Source of the DNA: Dipteris shenzhenensis
Lineage: Eukaryota > Polypodiophyta > Polypodiopsida > Gleicheniales
Assembly: GCA_047967505.1 (NCBI GenBank)
Contig: CM106540.1
Length of the DNA stretch: 64,000 nucleotides
Reading direction: 5' to 3' (one strand)
Numbering within the stretch: the first letter of the stretch is position 1; each line of letters opens with the position of its first letter. Positions 33,610-45,366 of this stretch are shown here, piece after piece. The notes under the pieces are model-generated. The model worked only from the letters and a program-made list of their open reading frames with translations, was not told the DNA's origin and ran no database searches. A program made the position numbers and the translations under genes.

Positions 33610-34917
33610 CTTGGGCAGAGAAGTACACTGGGTGCTTCGAGTAACTTCACAGGAATTGCAAGTAGAGACTCTCCTCCTTTTGGACTCTGGTTCACAGCCT
33701 GTGCAAGAGTCTGAAGCACACTTCCGTTTATGGCTTACCCTGGTACCGGAGGGTTGTGTTGCTCTTTTCTTCCGAACCCAGCCCACAGCCTTCTTGATGA
33801 CATTCCGTCGCTTCCGGTTGACTTCTGGAAAATTACGACGATCAACTTTTGAAGCAACAATGGCACTCACCCCCTGCGACTCTGTGACTACTAAGCTTTG
33901 GGCTTTATTCTCGTAAGCACAAGCCAATTCAAAATCCCTACCAAGACTCGCCCCTTCCTCGGGATCTGAGGGAAAATCCCGCGCGAACTCAGTACAGCCA
34001 TGAGCTTGGGAGCCTTTTAGCGGTTGACCTGCATCCCGTTGATCTGCGGCTTGGCTGCCCTTTAAACGCCTAAATTCTACATCGGGTTCTCTACTGTCGA
34101 TGGAAGATGGAGCGCTACCACAGTGTCCCCTCCGGACCAACTCGCTAGAGTCTTCAACGTGCTGGGTTGTCTGTCCTTGCACAAAAACATTCCGAGAGGC
34201 GCCTGGTGTGGTACGATCCGAGGATTCTATTGCGCCTATTAAGCCACAGCCCGAAGATATAGAGAGCGAAAGCTTGGCATCCGTTAGGCTAGATGCTTCG
34301 GGTTCAGATCTTTGACGAGAAATAAACTCGTCCAATTTTGAGACGGTCTCTGACTTGACAACATTAGCAGCCCTATTACCAACTTCTCCAATTGGCCACT
34401 GTGTGAGTTCGTGTTGAGAGTGGAGACCGCAAACATCTGCAGAATAATGCGCTTCCGCAATCGTAGAAGGAACGGTGGGAATGAAATCGTATTGCAGAGC
34501 TTCCGCTTTGTTTTCATGTTTGCAGCCCGCAATATCCAAGGAATGACAATGCGACTCTTCCAGCTCGGGGTCCTCCTCCTTGATGGAACCCACAGATCCC
34601 GTGATGCGGTCATCGGAGGGAAAGTACCAAGCAGTGAATGGGTCGGGCATGGAGTGTCTCAGGGAGGGGAAAGCAATGCGGATAATGGGAAGAAGCGTTG
34701 CGCGATCATCCTCGGAGATGGTATCCACCAATCGACGGTCTTGATCGCTGGTAGAGCAAGGGGAGGAGACGAGCTGGGGGGAATACTCGATACCAAGGTG
34801 AGGAAGCAAAGGGCAAGCTGCAGAGGAGTCGAGAAGAGGAGCGAAAGGACGAGGAGGGGGGGGGGCTGAATCAGGGAAGGAGGAGGGGTCTCGAGGGCAG
34901 AACCGCATCTGACCCAT
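33610..34917 (-). CDS. First coding exon of the WRC gene
   Basis: Begins at ATG 34917 in a good context (GGGAACATGGG), the first ATG after an in-frame TGA upstream, and runs 436 codons to donor CCCAAG|GTAATT (33610/33609). The encoded segment is mostly disordered: Pro-rich start (PPPPRPFAP), acidic middle (SIKEEDPELEE), an LSLSIS stretch that resembles an EAR-like repression motif, and a strongly basic, likely nuclear-localisation part (NRKRRNVIKKAVGWVRKKRA; ESKRRRVS) with a Cys-rich tail (CTGCEPESK, CNSCEV). No globular domain recognised. The assignment to the same gene as the WRC exon rests on strand, order, donor/acceptor pairing and matching basic composition. It could instead be a separate gene, which I think less likely. 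Confidence 0.7.
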
Positions 34918-36475
34918 GTTCCCAACGGAATCGATTGATTCTTGTGAAATGTGTGGATTTCTGGCTGCTCAAAGTAGTAGAATAGGATTTCCAGGAGGGT
35001 GGCGAGCCGCAGTGGAACAGGGAGGACCGAGGAGGTGCGGTCAGACAGAGGACAGGCTGCTGAAAGCCATGTTGGATGTAAGTGAATCTGTGTCGAGGTT
35101 TGGACAGGAGGGGTCAATAGAACAAAGACAGGAGTGCGACTGTGAACTGTGCGAGTCGAAAAGCACAGCTAGCTCACAGGAAAAGAAACAAAAAGGACTA
35201 TGGAGCAGGGGGCCTGAGAGAGAGAGAGAGAGAGCGCTTCTGTGTTGTGTTGTCTCTGTCTGACACTGTCTTCTTCTTCTTCTGCGAGGACTTTTGCAGC
35301 AAAGCCCAAACCACTACAAGAGGAGCAGGAAAGAAGCAAGGACAGTGTTTTCTACGAGGATTTCTGCAGCAAACCTTTTGGAGCCAAAACCAACAACAAG
35401 AGGAGCAGGAAAGCAGCAAGGACTGTGTTTGCTACGAGGATGTGTGCAGCAAATCTTTCACAACCATCAGGTGCAGCAAAAACCGTTTGGAGCAAACCAC
35501 AACAAGAGGTGCAGGAGCAGGTGCAGAAAGAAGCAAAACCCACATCAAGAGGGTGCAAATCACAACAACAAGAACAACAGGTGTACGAGCAGATGCAGAA
35601 AGAAGCAAAACCTACATCAACAGGGTGCAAATCACAACAACAACAACAACAACAGGTGCTGGAGCAGATGCAGAAAGATGCAAATGCACAACAAGAAGAG
35701 GTGTAGGAGCAGATGCAGACGTGTCTCTTCTCTTTTTCTGTCACGTTCCAAACTTTGTAGATCAAACTCACAGTGTTGCTCACTATATACCCATTTGCTT
35801 ATTATCATGCGACTACAGCAAATACTCGCACCTCCTCACCACCATCCATTTCTTCTCTCCCCTTATCACACCTCCTACAGCCCATTATGTCTCCCCCCTT
35901 CCCCCCCCCCCTTTCCTCCTTTCCCACCTCGTCCTCGCACCCCCCACCCTTCCTCGAGCTCCGCTCCTATGTTTTCTCTCCGCCTTCCCTCTCCTCCCTT
36001 CCAACCTTCACCCCCCCGGGGCCCCAGCACGTCCACAACCTGCCTCCCAGCTCACTCCTTCTCCCCCTTCCCTCTCCAAGCCCATCAAGACACCACCATC
36101 GCACCACCCATTACCTTAGCTTTATCTGCAACACACTAAAAAGCCCCCCTCAGACTTGCTTGAGCTCTTCATCAGCAGGAAACAAGCTGCTGATTAAGCG
36201 AGCAGACGCTGCACCGCCGGATGCCGAGTCCCGACTCCCATCACCTGACTCGACAGCACAGATCGTGGAGATCAGCTGTGCTTCTTCGTTCTTCATCGTC
36301 ATCGTCATCATCATCAGAGAGCCGGGACCTTAAACTCACTCACTGATGAAGCTCTGCGCACATCACATCCTCATCAAGCCGATGAGAAACTGCACATCCT
36401 TCGTGCAGGGACATAATCTCGCTCATTCAGAGAATGATCTCTGACAAGGATGAATTGAAGAAGACGGTGACATAA
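34918..36475 (-). promoter_or_regulatory. GA/CT-rich 5' flank of the WRC gene
   Basis: On the gene's sense strand this region is rich in CT/GA runs ((AG)n at 35216-35235 on the plus strand), CTT repeats at 35266-35281, long C-tracts around 35895-36030 and CATCATCGT repeats near 36296-36316. Such pyrimidine-rich leaders are common in plant regulatory genes. Open plus-strand frames here (up to 325 residues, 35142-36119) arise from simple repeats and change frame between repeat units, so I do not call them genes. No TATA box was pinned down. Confidence 0.4.
35296..35720. repeat. 45-80-bp minisatellite upstream of the WRC gene
   Basis: Three units begin GCAGCAAA at 35296, 35366 and 35446 (spacing 70, 80). 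They are followed by units starting RTGCAGAAAGA at 35521, 35593 and 35668 and a last partial at 35713 (spacing 72, 75, 45). Later units hold (CAA)n and would encode Gln/Lys-rich QMQKEAKPTS repeats on the plus strand. Confidence 0.85.
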
Positions 36476-38698
36476 AGAACACATAAAAAAATTACAAACA
36501 GAGACAAAATGCACTCCTCCAATATCCTATCAATTCCAACAGTAAATAGTAACTCTCTCCTGTCATGCGACCATTGTCTTCTCACACGTTCTGCTTTGGG
36601 TACCTTCATATTATAGTAATTTCCACAACCAGTTGTACTCTTGTGATTGGATTCCCCTTTCAGAGCCATAATTGCTTGCATATGTTATGGTTGCAAATTG
36701 GAATGTAAGTTACAACGCCTCCTACCTCCCTTTTCTAAAACCCACTACCCATTCACTCCCCTCGCCTCCCTGTCATACATTCCATGCTTCCTGCCTCCCC
36801 CTCTTTAATACACCCCCCTCAAGTGCTATCCAAGCCTCTTCTCACACCCACGTGCTCGTCGTACAAGTCCTCACAAAACACATTAACTTTCTCATTGGGT
36901 TTATTTTGAACTTTATACATTTCCTCTTCTTTCTACTCTTCAATGTCCTCATTGGTCTAACTGAGATGATGCTTTAATGGTTTTAGGTCGCCACTTGTCG
37001 CTACTAATCCACCCTCATCATTCTTAACAGAATTGTGAGTGTTTGTAAGAATCTCCCTAATTCCTCCTTGTATTTTCTTTTTCTTTTTCATAAAATTTTC
37101 TTTCTTTCTCTCACAAAATATATTTATAATAATCGTTGAATTTCACTCACCAAATTACAGATTGCCAACTCATGAGGGGGAGTTGGTCATCTGCTTGTTG
37201 TGAACCTAGCTCAAGGACATCTATAGACTCGTTTCCAGCCACCCACACAAAGCCATCTCGAACACTCTGTGTACTCATGGGGTGGCTGATTTTGTCAATG
37301 TGCTTTTACAACACAAATATTAGCAATCTTAAAAGATGGTTATAAGGTCTAACGAATTAGCATTGTTGTAGTCCTAAATAAATGTCATTATAATGAGGCT
37401 TTTGATGCATAGAATACAAAAACTAAGGTCCTTATTAAGGAAGCTAGACGCACATTTTAAGGATGGAAAGGGCAAAGGGGAAACACCTTTATGAAGTTAG
37501 AAACATGTTGATAATGAAAGAATGTTTAGATATGATCAAGGCCACCATATGTAGATTGAAATTAAAGTATCTTGGGTTGTTTTTTAGGGTAGTTGCTCTA
37601 TTATCTAGGGTATTCCTTTGTCATACATTTTGTCCCCTTTTCTATTTGGCTTTTATCAAGCTTCACAATAACTTGCAAGTAGTCACTTTCATATTTTGCT
37701 TTCATTAAGCTTCACAACAACTTGTGATTTCTTAAGTGTTTAGATAATTGTTGTATAATCGAATAGTGCATTCCTAAAGCTTAGTCAGTGCAAGAAAATA
37801 TTGTTGATCTTTGCAAAAGTTATTTTTTGTATCATCTTCTTTGAAAGCGTTTTGGCAACATAAAAATGGCCCTTGAATTGACAAGCATAAGAGTATCTCC
37901 TTTTCCATGGGATTCTGAGCATGGATGTTTCTATTGAAGCTATGCTTATATATTAATATAAAATCTTGGTGAAAGTTTATTGAGCTCATTTTCTTGGTTT
38001 CACGATATGAATAGGATGTAGAACACTTATACATTTTCTTTTTAATTTTGAAGTAAATGTAAATCCTAACGAAACTTTACATTTTTTGCATAAATTTTCA
38101 AATCCTAGCGAATCTTTCAAGGAATTTTTTATTCAGGCATACAAACGCTCGACATCAATATGAAAGTTTCAATTCTTAATGAAACTAACTTGAAAAAATC
38201 ATCCATGATTCTGAGTTCTTCTACCACTTGTGTGTTTGGGTCCTAGACAATTTTGAGAAAGAGACTAAAGTTTTACATTGAGGTTCCCCAATTGAGTATC
38301 CTTTTTATTGGGATTAGGAACACATTTCTATGCATGTACATTAGTGTGAAAGAGAGATCCTATACTAGGAGTTTATTTTTTGTTTTAGGCTTTTTATATG
38401 TACATACAAGCCTCTTTATTATTTTCTATAAAATCTTAGCATTTTTGAAGTATAAACTCATAGTGACAGGTAACTTTCCTAAGAGGGCTTTTCATGCTTT
38501 TGACTTTTGATACCCTAGACAAGCATTTGTTTTGTTTTCTTGAATTTTTGCTTTTAAATTTTGGACTCTTTCTTGCTGAATGCAATTAGAGTGACACATT
38601 ACTAGAATGGAACAATTTTGGACTTGAAAAAAATGCTAGAGGAGATAGTTGCAAAAGATGTTTATTTTTCTCTTTTGCTTCTTTATATTAAAATTTTC

Positions 38699-38880
38699 AC
38701 ATTTCTATTCTAATTGTGTAGGTTTGAGTAGCATGTTTCTTTTTCTTTTTCACTTCCCATTTCTATTCTAATTGTGTAAGTTAGAGATTGGAAGTACATT
38801 CTTTGCCCACACATTTTAGCGATAGAGGGACGAATTTCAAACTTTCACATTTCTATCCTACTTGTACAAGTTAGAGGCTA
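38699..38880. repeat. Three diverged direct repeats inside copy A
   Basis: CACATTTCTATTCTAATTGT-like units recur near 38699, 38757 and 38846, each followed by GTRNRRGTTAGAG-type sequence. Confidence 0.7.
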
Positions 38881-39479
38881 GAATTGTATTATATCAAGGG
38901 AATGCTTTAATAGCATAGTGTAGTTTGAACTTACAAAAGAAATTTCAAGCGTAGGGGCATCCTTAAACAAGGTGCTCCACCATAACCTAGCTTGAAGGAC
39001 TTTCCTCATTGTAAGTTCCCCATTGAAGCATCCTCTTATGAGTCCCTTGTGCACCTCGTTGACCGCAACTGCTAGCTCTTGTGGCAAGATATCTCTATAG
39101 GAGCTCACCTGTTGCCTTAGCAATAGAGATGTCCTCCAATCAGGCTGTACCTCCAAGCTCTCAGTGCCAGTTTCCTTTGCTTATCTCGAGGCATGTCCAG
39201 ATGGTCAGCCAAATCGATCGAAGTCCATTCTGGTGATCCACTCAGATAATTCGGTGAGTCGTTCGACTAGGGTCTGTTTGATAGGACGTCTCTTTAGTCA
39301 AAATTGGTTAGTTAGGGTCTATGATGTTGTATCCTGAAGGTTAGATCCAAAGTGTTGGATGATGTGACCAATCTAGATCTGAGGGTTAGGTCTAGGTGAG
39401 GTTAGGCCTAGGTTATTGTTTGTGTGCCATGTGGAAAATACCATGAAGTAAAGCACAAACTTTATTAAGGAGAGCATTG

Positions 39480-39550
39480 GGTGTATGGTTGTGTCCTTGC
39501 GGTGGCTAGAAAGAGGTCGTGGGTTCAAAACACATCGGTGTGCAACTATA
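39480..39550 (+). other. Weak tRNA-like promoter words (A/B box)
   Basis: GGTGGCTAGAAAG followed 20 bp later by GGGTTCAAAAC resembles RNA polymerase III A and B boxes of a SINE head. The same place in copy B (51370-51420) has GGTGGATGGCAAG and GGGTTCAAAAC. No foldable tRNA and no SINE tail seen. Confidence 0.25.
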
Positions 39551-40047
39551 TGAAACTACCTCAAACAAATTTTTATCATGTTTTTGTCCTTTGTTAAAAT
39601 TTAATGCCTTGCAACACTGCACCTATGCATTTTGTCATGCATGTATGTTGTTCCTTTTCCATTGCTGAGCATGTGCATCTTCAACACCGTTCCTTGCCTA
39701 CTACTAGCCTATACTAAACTTTGCTATACTATTAACTAACAAATGCTATGCAACTAACTATTTTACTATACTAACTAATAATCGCCATTCCATTGCATGG
39801 TATGTGTGTGTGTACGTTCTTTCATTTTCCCATTAAGAATTCGTATTCTACACAATTATAAAGTAACTTTTAAAACACTTTCATATACTAATTAGAAATA
39901 ATTTTCCACTATCAAACCATTCACAATTTAAAACAGAATCAATCAAGAAGTTTAACGCATTCCACTATCTACCTTTTCGGTCAATCAATGAGCATTTTCA
40001 TTTTCATAACAACTTCCATTCCCAATCTTAATACAAAATATACAAAA

Positions 40048-42361
40048 GACACAAACAATTTAGTGATACCAAAATTGGGCTCGAGGGGTTCACCTAAAAA
40101 AAAATTTACCACATGCATTCAAAATGAGGGGTATTTTAATTTAACTTCCGGAAAAATTTAATAGGATTACAATAACAAGAGGTTTTTTTTAATTCAACCT
40201 TACCAAAGAATCCATTAGTTCATAAGTAAAGAGGGGTGGTTTTATTGGGGGGGGGGGGGGGATTTTTTAAATACCTCTTGAACGCATGTGATACATAGGG
40301 TTTCTTAGTAGTGCACCCCCTGAGAAGTTGCTAAGGCCCTAGGTATTCAAGCAAGGAATTTTAAGATGCATTGTGTTGACATAGAAGGAGCCAATTCCAA
40401 ATAGGCTAATGGAGGTCAAAGGCACCTGCAAGATTTCTCAATTTTGATGTCAATAGGCGGAGGCAAGATTTCTTGAGTTTTGAGGTTTTTAATGTGTCGT
40501 TGACTTCTCAAGAGACAACACTGGGGTGTCCTCAAACAAGAAGGATGTTTGCAAGCCTAGGATTAGCCCAAAATAGTATGCAAAACATCCCACACATTAC
40601 TTAGAGCTTTATAGAGTTACATCATCCTGCAGTCAATGAGTACTACTGCTATTTAGTACTAGATAGTTATAAACTATCATAGGAATCACACTCAGATGCT
40701 AAGTATCACTTTCATATGCTAGATACCACTACTTAGTACTATTTGCAAGTAGTTGTGCAGACCGAGGCTGCCACATGTACATAAGATGGATTGGAAGAAT
40801 GCTAAGAAAGATTTTCAAGAGAATTTAGGTATGTGGGACAACCAATGGAAGGCAACAAGAGTACATATGTAGACCCAATGTACTTCACCCCTTGGGAGTG
40901 GTGGTAGGAAAGGCACTAAGGTGTGGTTGGTAAATATATGTGTGTTGTAGCATACTTCTTTTATAAATTTATAGTTTGGTTTGAATAGATTGTTTTGCTC
41001 TGGTGCCTGCATGTGGAACTACTCATGCATCTTTGAAGCCATTGATAAGATTCTTAGTGGAGGACATAAGACCATGCCAACAACCATGCTTGATGGACCA
41101 CTATCATGGCCATGTCAACCTATGCATCTAGTGCAACGACCATGCTGGTTGGTGATGCAAAATATATATCTATGCACGTGACCATTGCAATGGCTAAAAT
41201 TATACTATAGTGCAATGGCCCACGTCAACCATCGCGATGGTCAAAACTAGTTGTGCCCAATATGGATGTATAACCAGGCAACTAAAACCAAATACATCAA
41301 CCCCCATGCAAAATAATTTTTGAAGCCCTAAAATCAATGGCAATCCTGAAGCTTAATACCTTAAAATCTGCCAAAAATCATATAAATATCGGGATTCTAA
41401 AATAAATTCTATGCTTTTCTTGCCAACCCAAATGACCACTGCCTCAGCTACATGAATTTCTATACCTTCTATTAAGACTACATGTGACTATGAGCATACC
41501 ATCTTTACATAAAAAGTATATTACATTATATTGCATTGACACAAGCATCTAAATGCTTCGAGTGTTAATTCTTGTCACCAAATACACTAAAATGATCTAC
41601 AAAGAGAGCACAATGTAGAAAGCTTTGCTGCTATTATAATTGAAGGTTTCCCAAAATTTGTTGGATGTTATACAAAGAGAGCAAGCTATCAAAAAGCTTT
41701 GCTACTATTACAACTTCAAAAAGATTGATTCAAGGCCAACATGGATCCAAATTCTTCTTGTCTAGTACTCTTTGACAATGTACTAAGATAAGGAAGGACT
41801 AAGTCACCTTTCTTGATATTACAACTAGGAAAAAGATTGATAAAAGCACAAACAAGCTATTTGGTAGAGATATTTATTTGTTCCACCTTAATATCTTTGT
41901 TATCTCACAAAGTCTAAACTAAGAAAACTACCAGGTTGTTTTCCTAATATCTCAAAATGCAAAAAACTTATGACATTATCCTAAAAGTGTTCCTATAGAT
42001 GTATAAAACAAATCCTTTGCTTATGTCAATAACATTTGGTGCTACTACAACTACCAAAATACTGGTCCAAATCCAAAAGACGCCACAAAAAATTTGGTGG
42101 AAGCCCAAAAGATGTGAAAACCTTGTTGGTAGAACTTCTTCAATAACATCTTAAGGGAAAGAGGCTATTGGAAAGCTTTTTTCATGATAGAAGCAACTAT
42201 GGATTCTAACTATCAGAGAGTCTGAACACAGGATCCGCTTAGAAAACCATACTGATATTACAAGTAGAAAAAGACTTGTGAAAGTATGTTGAGCCTATTT
42301 CTACAAAAGTATGCAACAAAAGAGATCTGATTCTCCTATCTGTGCAAAAGATTTGGTCCTC
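40048..42361. other. No supported gene
   Basis: Contains a G15-type run at 40247-40261 and decayed internal duplications (for example ACAAAGAGAGCA...AAAGCTTTGCTRCTATTA at 41595 and 41675). No open frame with motifs. Confidence 0.4.
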
Positions 42362-42364
42362 TTA

Positions 42365-42755
42365 GGGCCGTAGCACATGGATGGGGCTAGCATGGGTTTA
42401 GGATGGGAATCTTTTTGTCATCATTACATCCCTCCTAGACCAAATGGTCTAGGATGGATTTAGAATGGGATCAGTAGCCACTTTTTCTCCCATCTTGAAC
42501 CATGGCCTCTAGACCCTAGCAACTAGAATGGGTTCTCCTTTTTTAGGGATTCCAAAACATAAGAGGATGATAAGTGTCCTTGTCCCCATGAGGTTCCCAC
42601 CTCCTAAACACATGAAATGATGCCATGTGTCTTCCACCTAAACCCATCCCTAGTTCTTTTTTTGTTAGCACATGGTGGGATGGGAATAGGATAGAAATAT
42701 GCATGGGACCACCTTTTCCCATTCCCATCCTATTTATTCCCCTGTGCTAAGCACG
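42365..42755. mobile_element. Candidate Tourist/PIF-Harbinger-like MITE
   Basis: 391 bp flanked by TTA at 42362-42364 and TTA at 42756-42758. Left end GGGCCGTAGCACATGG and inverted right end CGTGCTTAGCACAGGG share TAGCACA, and a further TAGGATGGGAAT is inverted at both sides (about 42395 and 42725). TTA duplications with imperfect terminal inverted repeats are typical of non-autonomous Harbinger elements. The first terminal bases do not match, so ends are approximate. Confidence 0.5.
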
Positions 42756-42827
42756 TTAGTACAATGAAAATATTGACTCCAAGGTCCAAAGACATGATCA
42801 TTACAACACGCTTGTCTATTTTTAACA

Positions 42828-42940
42828 CTTACCTCCCAACGTTTTGTGGGCCTTTGAAATTTTTTTGTGGGCCTTTTAATTTTTTTGTGGGCCTTCGACA
42901 CTAACCTCCCAATGTTTTGTGGGCCTTTGAAATTTTTTTG
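42828..42940. repeat. 71-bp tandem duplication
   Basis: ACNTACCTCCCAAYGTTTTG begins at 42828 and 42899. TTTGTGGGCCTTTGAAATTT recurs within and between units. Confidence 0.85.
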
Positions 42941-42968
42941 CACCACGGCCACAGGATCCATTAGTAAG

Positions 42969-43336
42969 TGTTACAGTCTTTCCAACATAGAGGGCTTTTC
43001 TACTAATTCCTCCCAGCCATGGTTTCAAGTGATCCCCTTTCTCGTGAGTCTTGTTTCCTTTTACATCACCATGGAGATCTCTCTCTGGAAACCTCCCCCT
43101 AGCCCAATGCTTGCAAAGTGGCCTCCTCCCTTGGTGCCATATGTCCCATAAGGGACCTTACCCTTCTAGCCCACTCATGGGCTCCCCTTTGCACCTCTTA
43201 ACTAATGTCTAGGCCTAGGCATGACCGTAGACCCAAACCCTCTAGGCCTCATAGTATGCAAGCACTGTCAAGCCCTCTGGTTTGCCACCTAACCACAATC
43301 ACACCACATGGTTCCAGAATTATGGTTGACATAACA
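42969..43336 (-). repeat. 3' LTR of the chromovirus
   Basis: 368 bp, TGTTACAGTC...GACATAACA on the plus strand. Direct partner of 47060-47427. Confidence 0.95.
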
Positions 43337-43349
43337 TTCCCTTCTTCTT
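43337..43349 (-). other. Polypurine tract of the chromovirus
   Basis: Minus strand AAGAAGAAGGGAA immediately precedes the LTR start TGTTATG. Confidence 0.85.
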
Positions 43350-43884
43350 AAGAATGGTTTACGTCCTCGAAAACAAAATTGGGAAACCTCTTCTGGAGAT
43401 TGCCTACCCTTTCCCCTATTGAACTCTCTTCAGGTCTATCTTTCCACTTAACTAGACATTCTTGCCATATTGTGTGTCGCATTCTTTTCTCTTGTCTATC
43501 TAAAATTCTTTTTGGTTCATGTGGTAAAGATGCACGTTCAATGAGTTCAACTAGGACTTCATTTCCAATGAGATTATCATCATCTCCTAACTTTCTTTTT
43601 AGCCTACTAACATGAAAAAATAGATGTACTCTACATCCTTTAGGTAAGGCTAATTTGTAAGCGAGTTCTCTAATCCTCTTTAGTATTGTGAATGGTCCAC
43701 AATTTCTAGAAGAAAACTTTGGACATTTACCTATCTTTAGAGATTCTGAAGATTCAGATACCTTAAGGTAGACTTTCTCATTTACTTCAAACTCCAACTT
43801 TCTACAATGGGGGTTTGCATAACTTTGTGCTTTATCCTGAGCTCTTCTTATGCTATCTTTAGCTAGCTTAAGAGTTTGATTCAT
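43348..43884 (-). pseudogene. Chromovirus integrase C-terminus and chromodomain
   Basis: One 178-residue open frame. AQDKAQSYANPHCRKLEFEV is the integrase C-terminal segment. FSSRNCGPFTILKRIRELAYKLALP is the GPF/Y module. HLFFHVSRLKRKLGD leads to the chromodomain (EPKRILDRQEKRMRHTIWQE, then LVKWKDRPEESSI), ending FPNFVFEDVNHS at TAA/TGA beside the polypurine tract. This end of the polyprotein is still open. The chromodomain's ED.TW position is altered to ESSI. The open frame starts at an internal Met; integrase upstream is in other frames. Confidence 0.9.
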
Positions 43885-44075
43885 ATCTTCAAGAAAGTAT
43901 TAAGCTGCTTGAACCTTCTCTTTTTTGAGTCCCACTATCATTGGGGCACTTGGTTGAAATCCATACATCATCATGAATGACTAAAACCTATAGCTGAATG
44001 TTTGGCATTGTTATATGAAAATTCTAATATGGGCAAATACTGTTCCCAATTAGTTTTCCGTTTACTTACATATGC

Positions 44076-44956
44076 TCAAAGCATATCCTTAATGATCTGA
44101 TTGGCTCTTTCAGTTTGACCATCACTTTGTGGATGATCTGCGGTTCTTATATTCCATGAAGTTTCTAACCTCTTAAACAGAACCCTCCAAAAATGGCAGT
44201 TAAATTTGCTATCTCGGTTACTAACAATATCAGATGGTAGCCCATATAATCTATAGATATGCTCCACAAATAGCCTAGCTAAATTCTAGAGTTTTAATAT
44301 CTTCATTGACAGGAATAAAATGAACCATCTTGGTCAACCGATCCACAATTACCCACACTGAGTTGTGCCCCCTCTGTGTCCTAGGTAATCCCATAATGAA
44401 ATCCATGGAGATGCTTTCCCATTTGCCAGATGGAATCTTCAATGGGTGTAGGAGACCTCCTACTCTAAGGCGTTCAAACCTAGCATTTTTGGCACTTCAA
44501 TACATAATCTTGGACGTCCTTACCTTTTCCAGGCCAAAAGAATTGTCTTTTCAGAAGCACATATGTCTTTTGAATTCCCAGGTGTCCAGCACTCGGACTA
44601 TCATGACATTCAAAAAGAATTTGGTGCCTAATGCCATTATTATCCGAGACAGATACTCTACCCTTGTAGAGCAGGTAGCCATCTTCAATAGTGTATTTTT
44701 TCCACTTGAGTCCTTTATCACCAACCTGTGGTGTGTCGTCATTTCCATGCGACTCCTCAGTGAAAGCCTCTTGATTAGTTGGATCCCTATTTCTAATTGC
44801 TTTCCATATTTTAGAGAAGTGAGGATAAAACTCACATTTCCCCTTTAAGGACTCTAGGAAATCATTTTGAAATTGAGTAAAACTCAATTCATTAACAATT
44901 GGCATTCGGCTAAGAGAGTCTGCTACCACATTGAACTTCCCTTTCCTATATGTCAA
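44076..44956 (-). pseudogene. Chromovirus integrase (zinc finger and catalytic core)
   Basis: 44480-44956 holds the RNase H-integrase link (VVADSLSRMP), a linker, then the H2C2 zinc module ([38 protein letters not shown]). 44076-44267 holds GLPSDIVSNRDSKFNCHFW with the second catalytic Asp and HPQSDGQTERANQIIKDML with the Glu. Between them, 44268-44480 carries the first part of the core in broken frames (stops and shifts). All three catalytic positions appear recoverable at the DNA level, but the protein is interrupted at least twice. Confidence 0.88.
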
Positions 44957-44976
44957 CTATATATCAAACTCTTGCA

Positions 44977-45267
44977 TTAACTCAGCCCATCTAGCTTTTC
45001 TACATTTAAGCTCTCGCTGATTACAAATCCACTTAATGCTCTCCAGATCAAAGATGATCTCAAATTTGTACCATTTAAGTAGTGCTTCCACTTTTTTAAA
45101 GCATAGACTATAGCATATAGTTCCTTCTCATATGCAGGGTAATTCCGTTGGGCACGATCTAACTTTTTGCTTTCAAAAGCCACTGATCGACCTTTTTGTA
45201 AAAGTATTACCCCAATAGCAAAATCACTGGCATCTGTCTCAACCACGAATGGTTCATTGGGATCCAC
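44977..45267 (-). pseudogene. Chromovirus RNase H
   Basis: The open frame begins DPNEPFVVETDASDFAIGVIL (first catalytic Asp), then RSVAFESKKLDRAQRNYPAYEKELYAIVYALKKWKHYL, with the catalytic Glu. It then shifts frame near NGTNLR, losing the distal part (SDHKSL region). Upstream it is separated from the gag-RT fusion frame by about 100 bp in another frame. Confidence 0.9.
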
Positions 45268-45366
45268 TACTTTTAAGACAGGAGCTGCTCCTATAGCTAC
45301 TTTTAATTTTTCAAAACTTCTCTTTAGAGGTTCATCCCATATGAAGGTGCTTCCCTTCCCCTTAAG

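Larger units (their letters stand above)
36476..40047. repeat. Unclassified dispersed repeat, copy A (~3.6 kb)
   Basis: Long blocks match copy B in the same orientation: 36496-36700 with 48130-48340, 37030-38330 with 48860-50560, 38880-39800 with 50800-51690, and 39800-40045 with 54745-54983. Matching blocks show roughly 85-95% identity by eye, with private segments between (36860-37010, 38340-38870). No coding capacity, terminal repeats or poly(A) tail recognised, so class unknown. A non-autonomous transposon or segmental duplication are both possible. A poly-G run lies just outside at 40247-40261. Confidence 0.75.

Noticed and set aside
33587-34869. Plus-strand frames (109 and 152 codons) opposite exon 1
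   Set aside because: Antisense shadows of the first exon; no motifs.
30988-34917. Calling the WRC gene a growth-regulating factor (GRF)
   Set aside because: No QLQ domain is visible, the WRC number is four, and size is about twice that of GRFs.
35142-36333. Long plus-strand open frames (up to 325 codons) upstream of the WRC gene
   Set aside because: They are made of minisatellite and C-rich simple sequence, overlap one another in several frames, and repeat units change frame. No domain is visible.
44330-44848. Plus-strand 172-codon frame
   Set aside because: Antisense of the chromovirus integrase, which has clear motifs on the minus strand.
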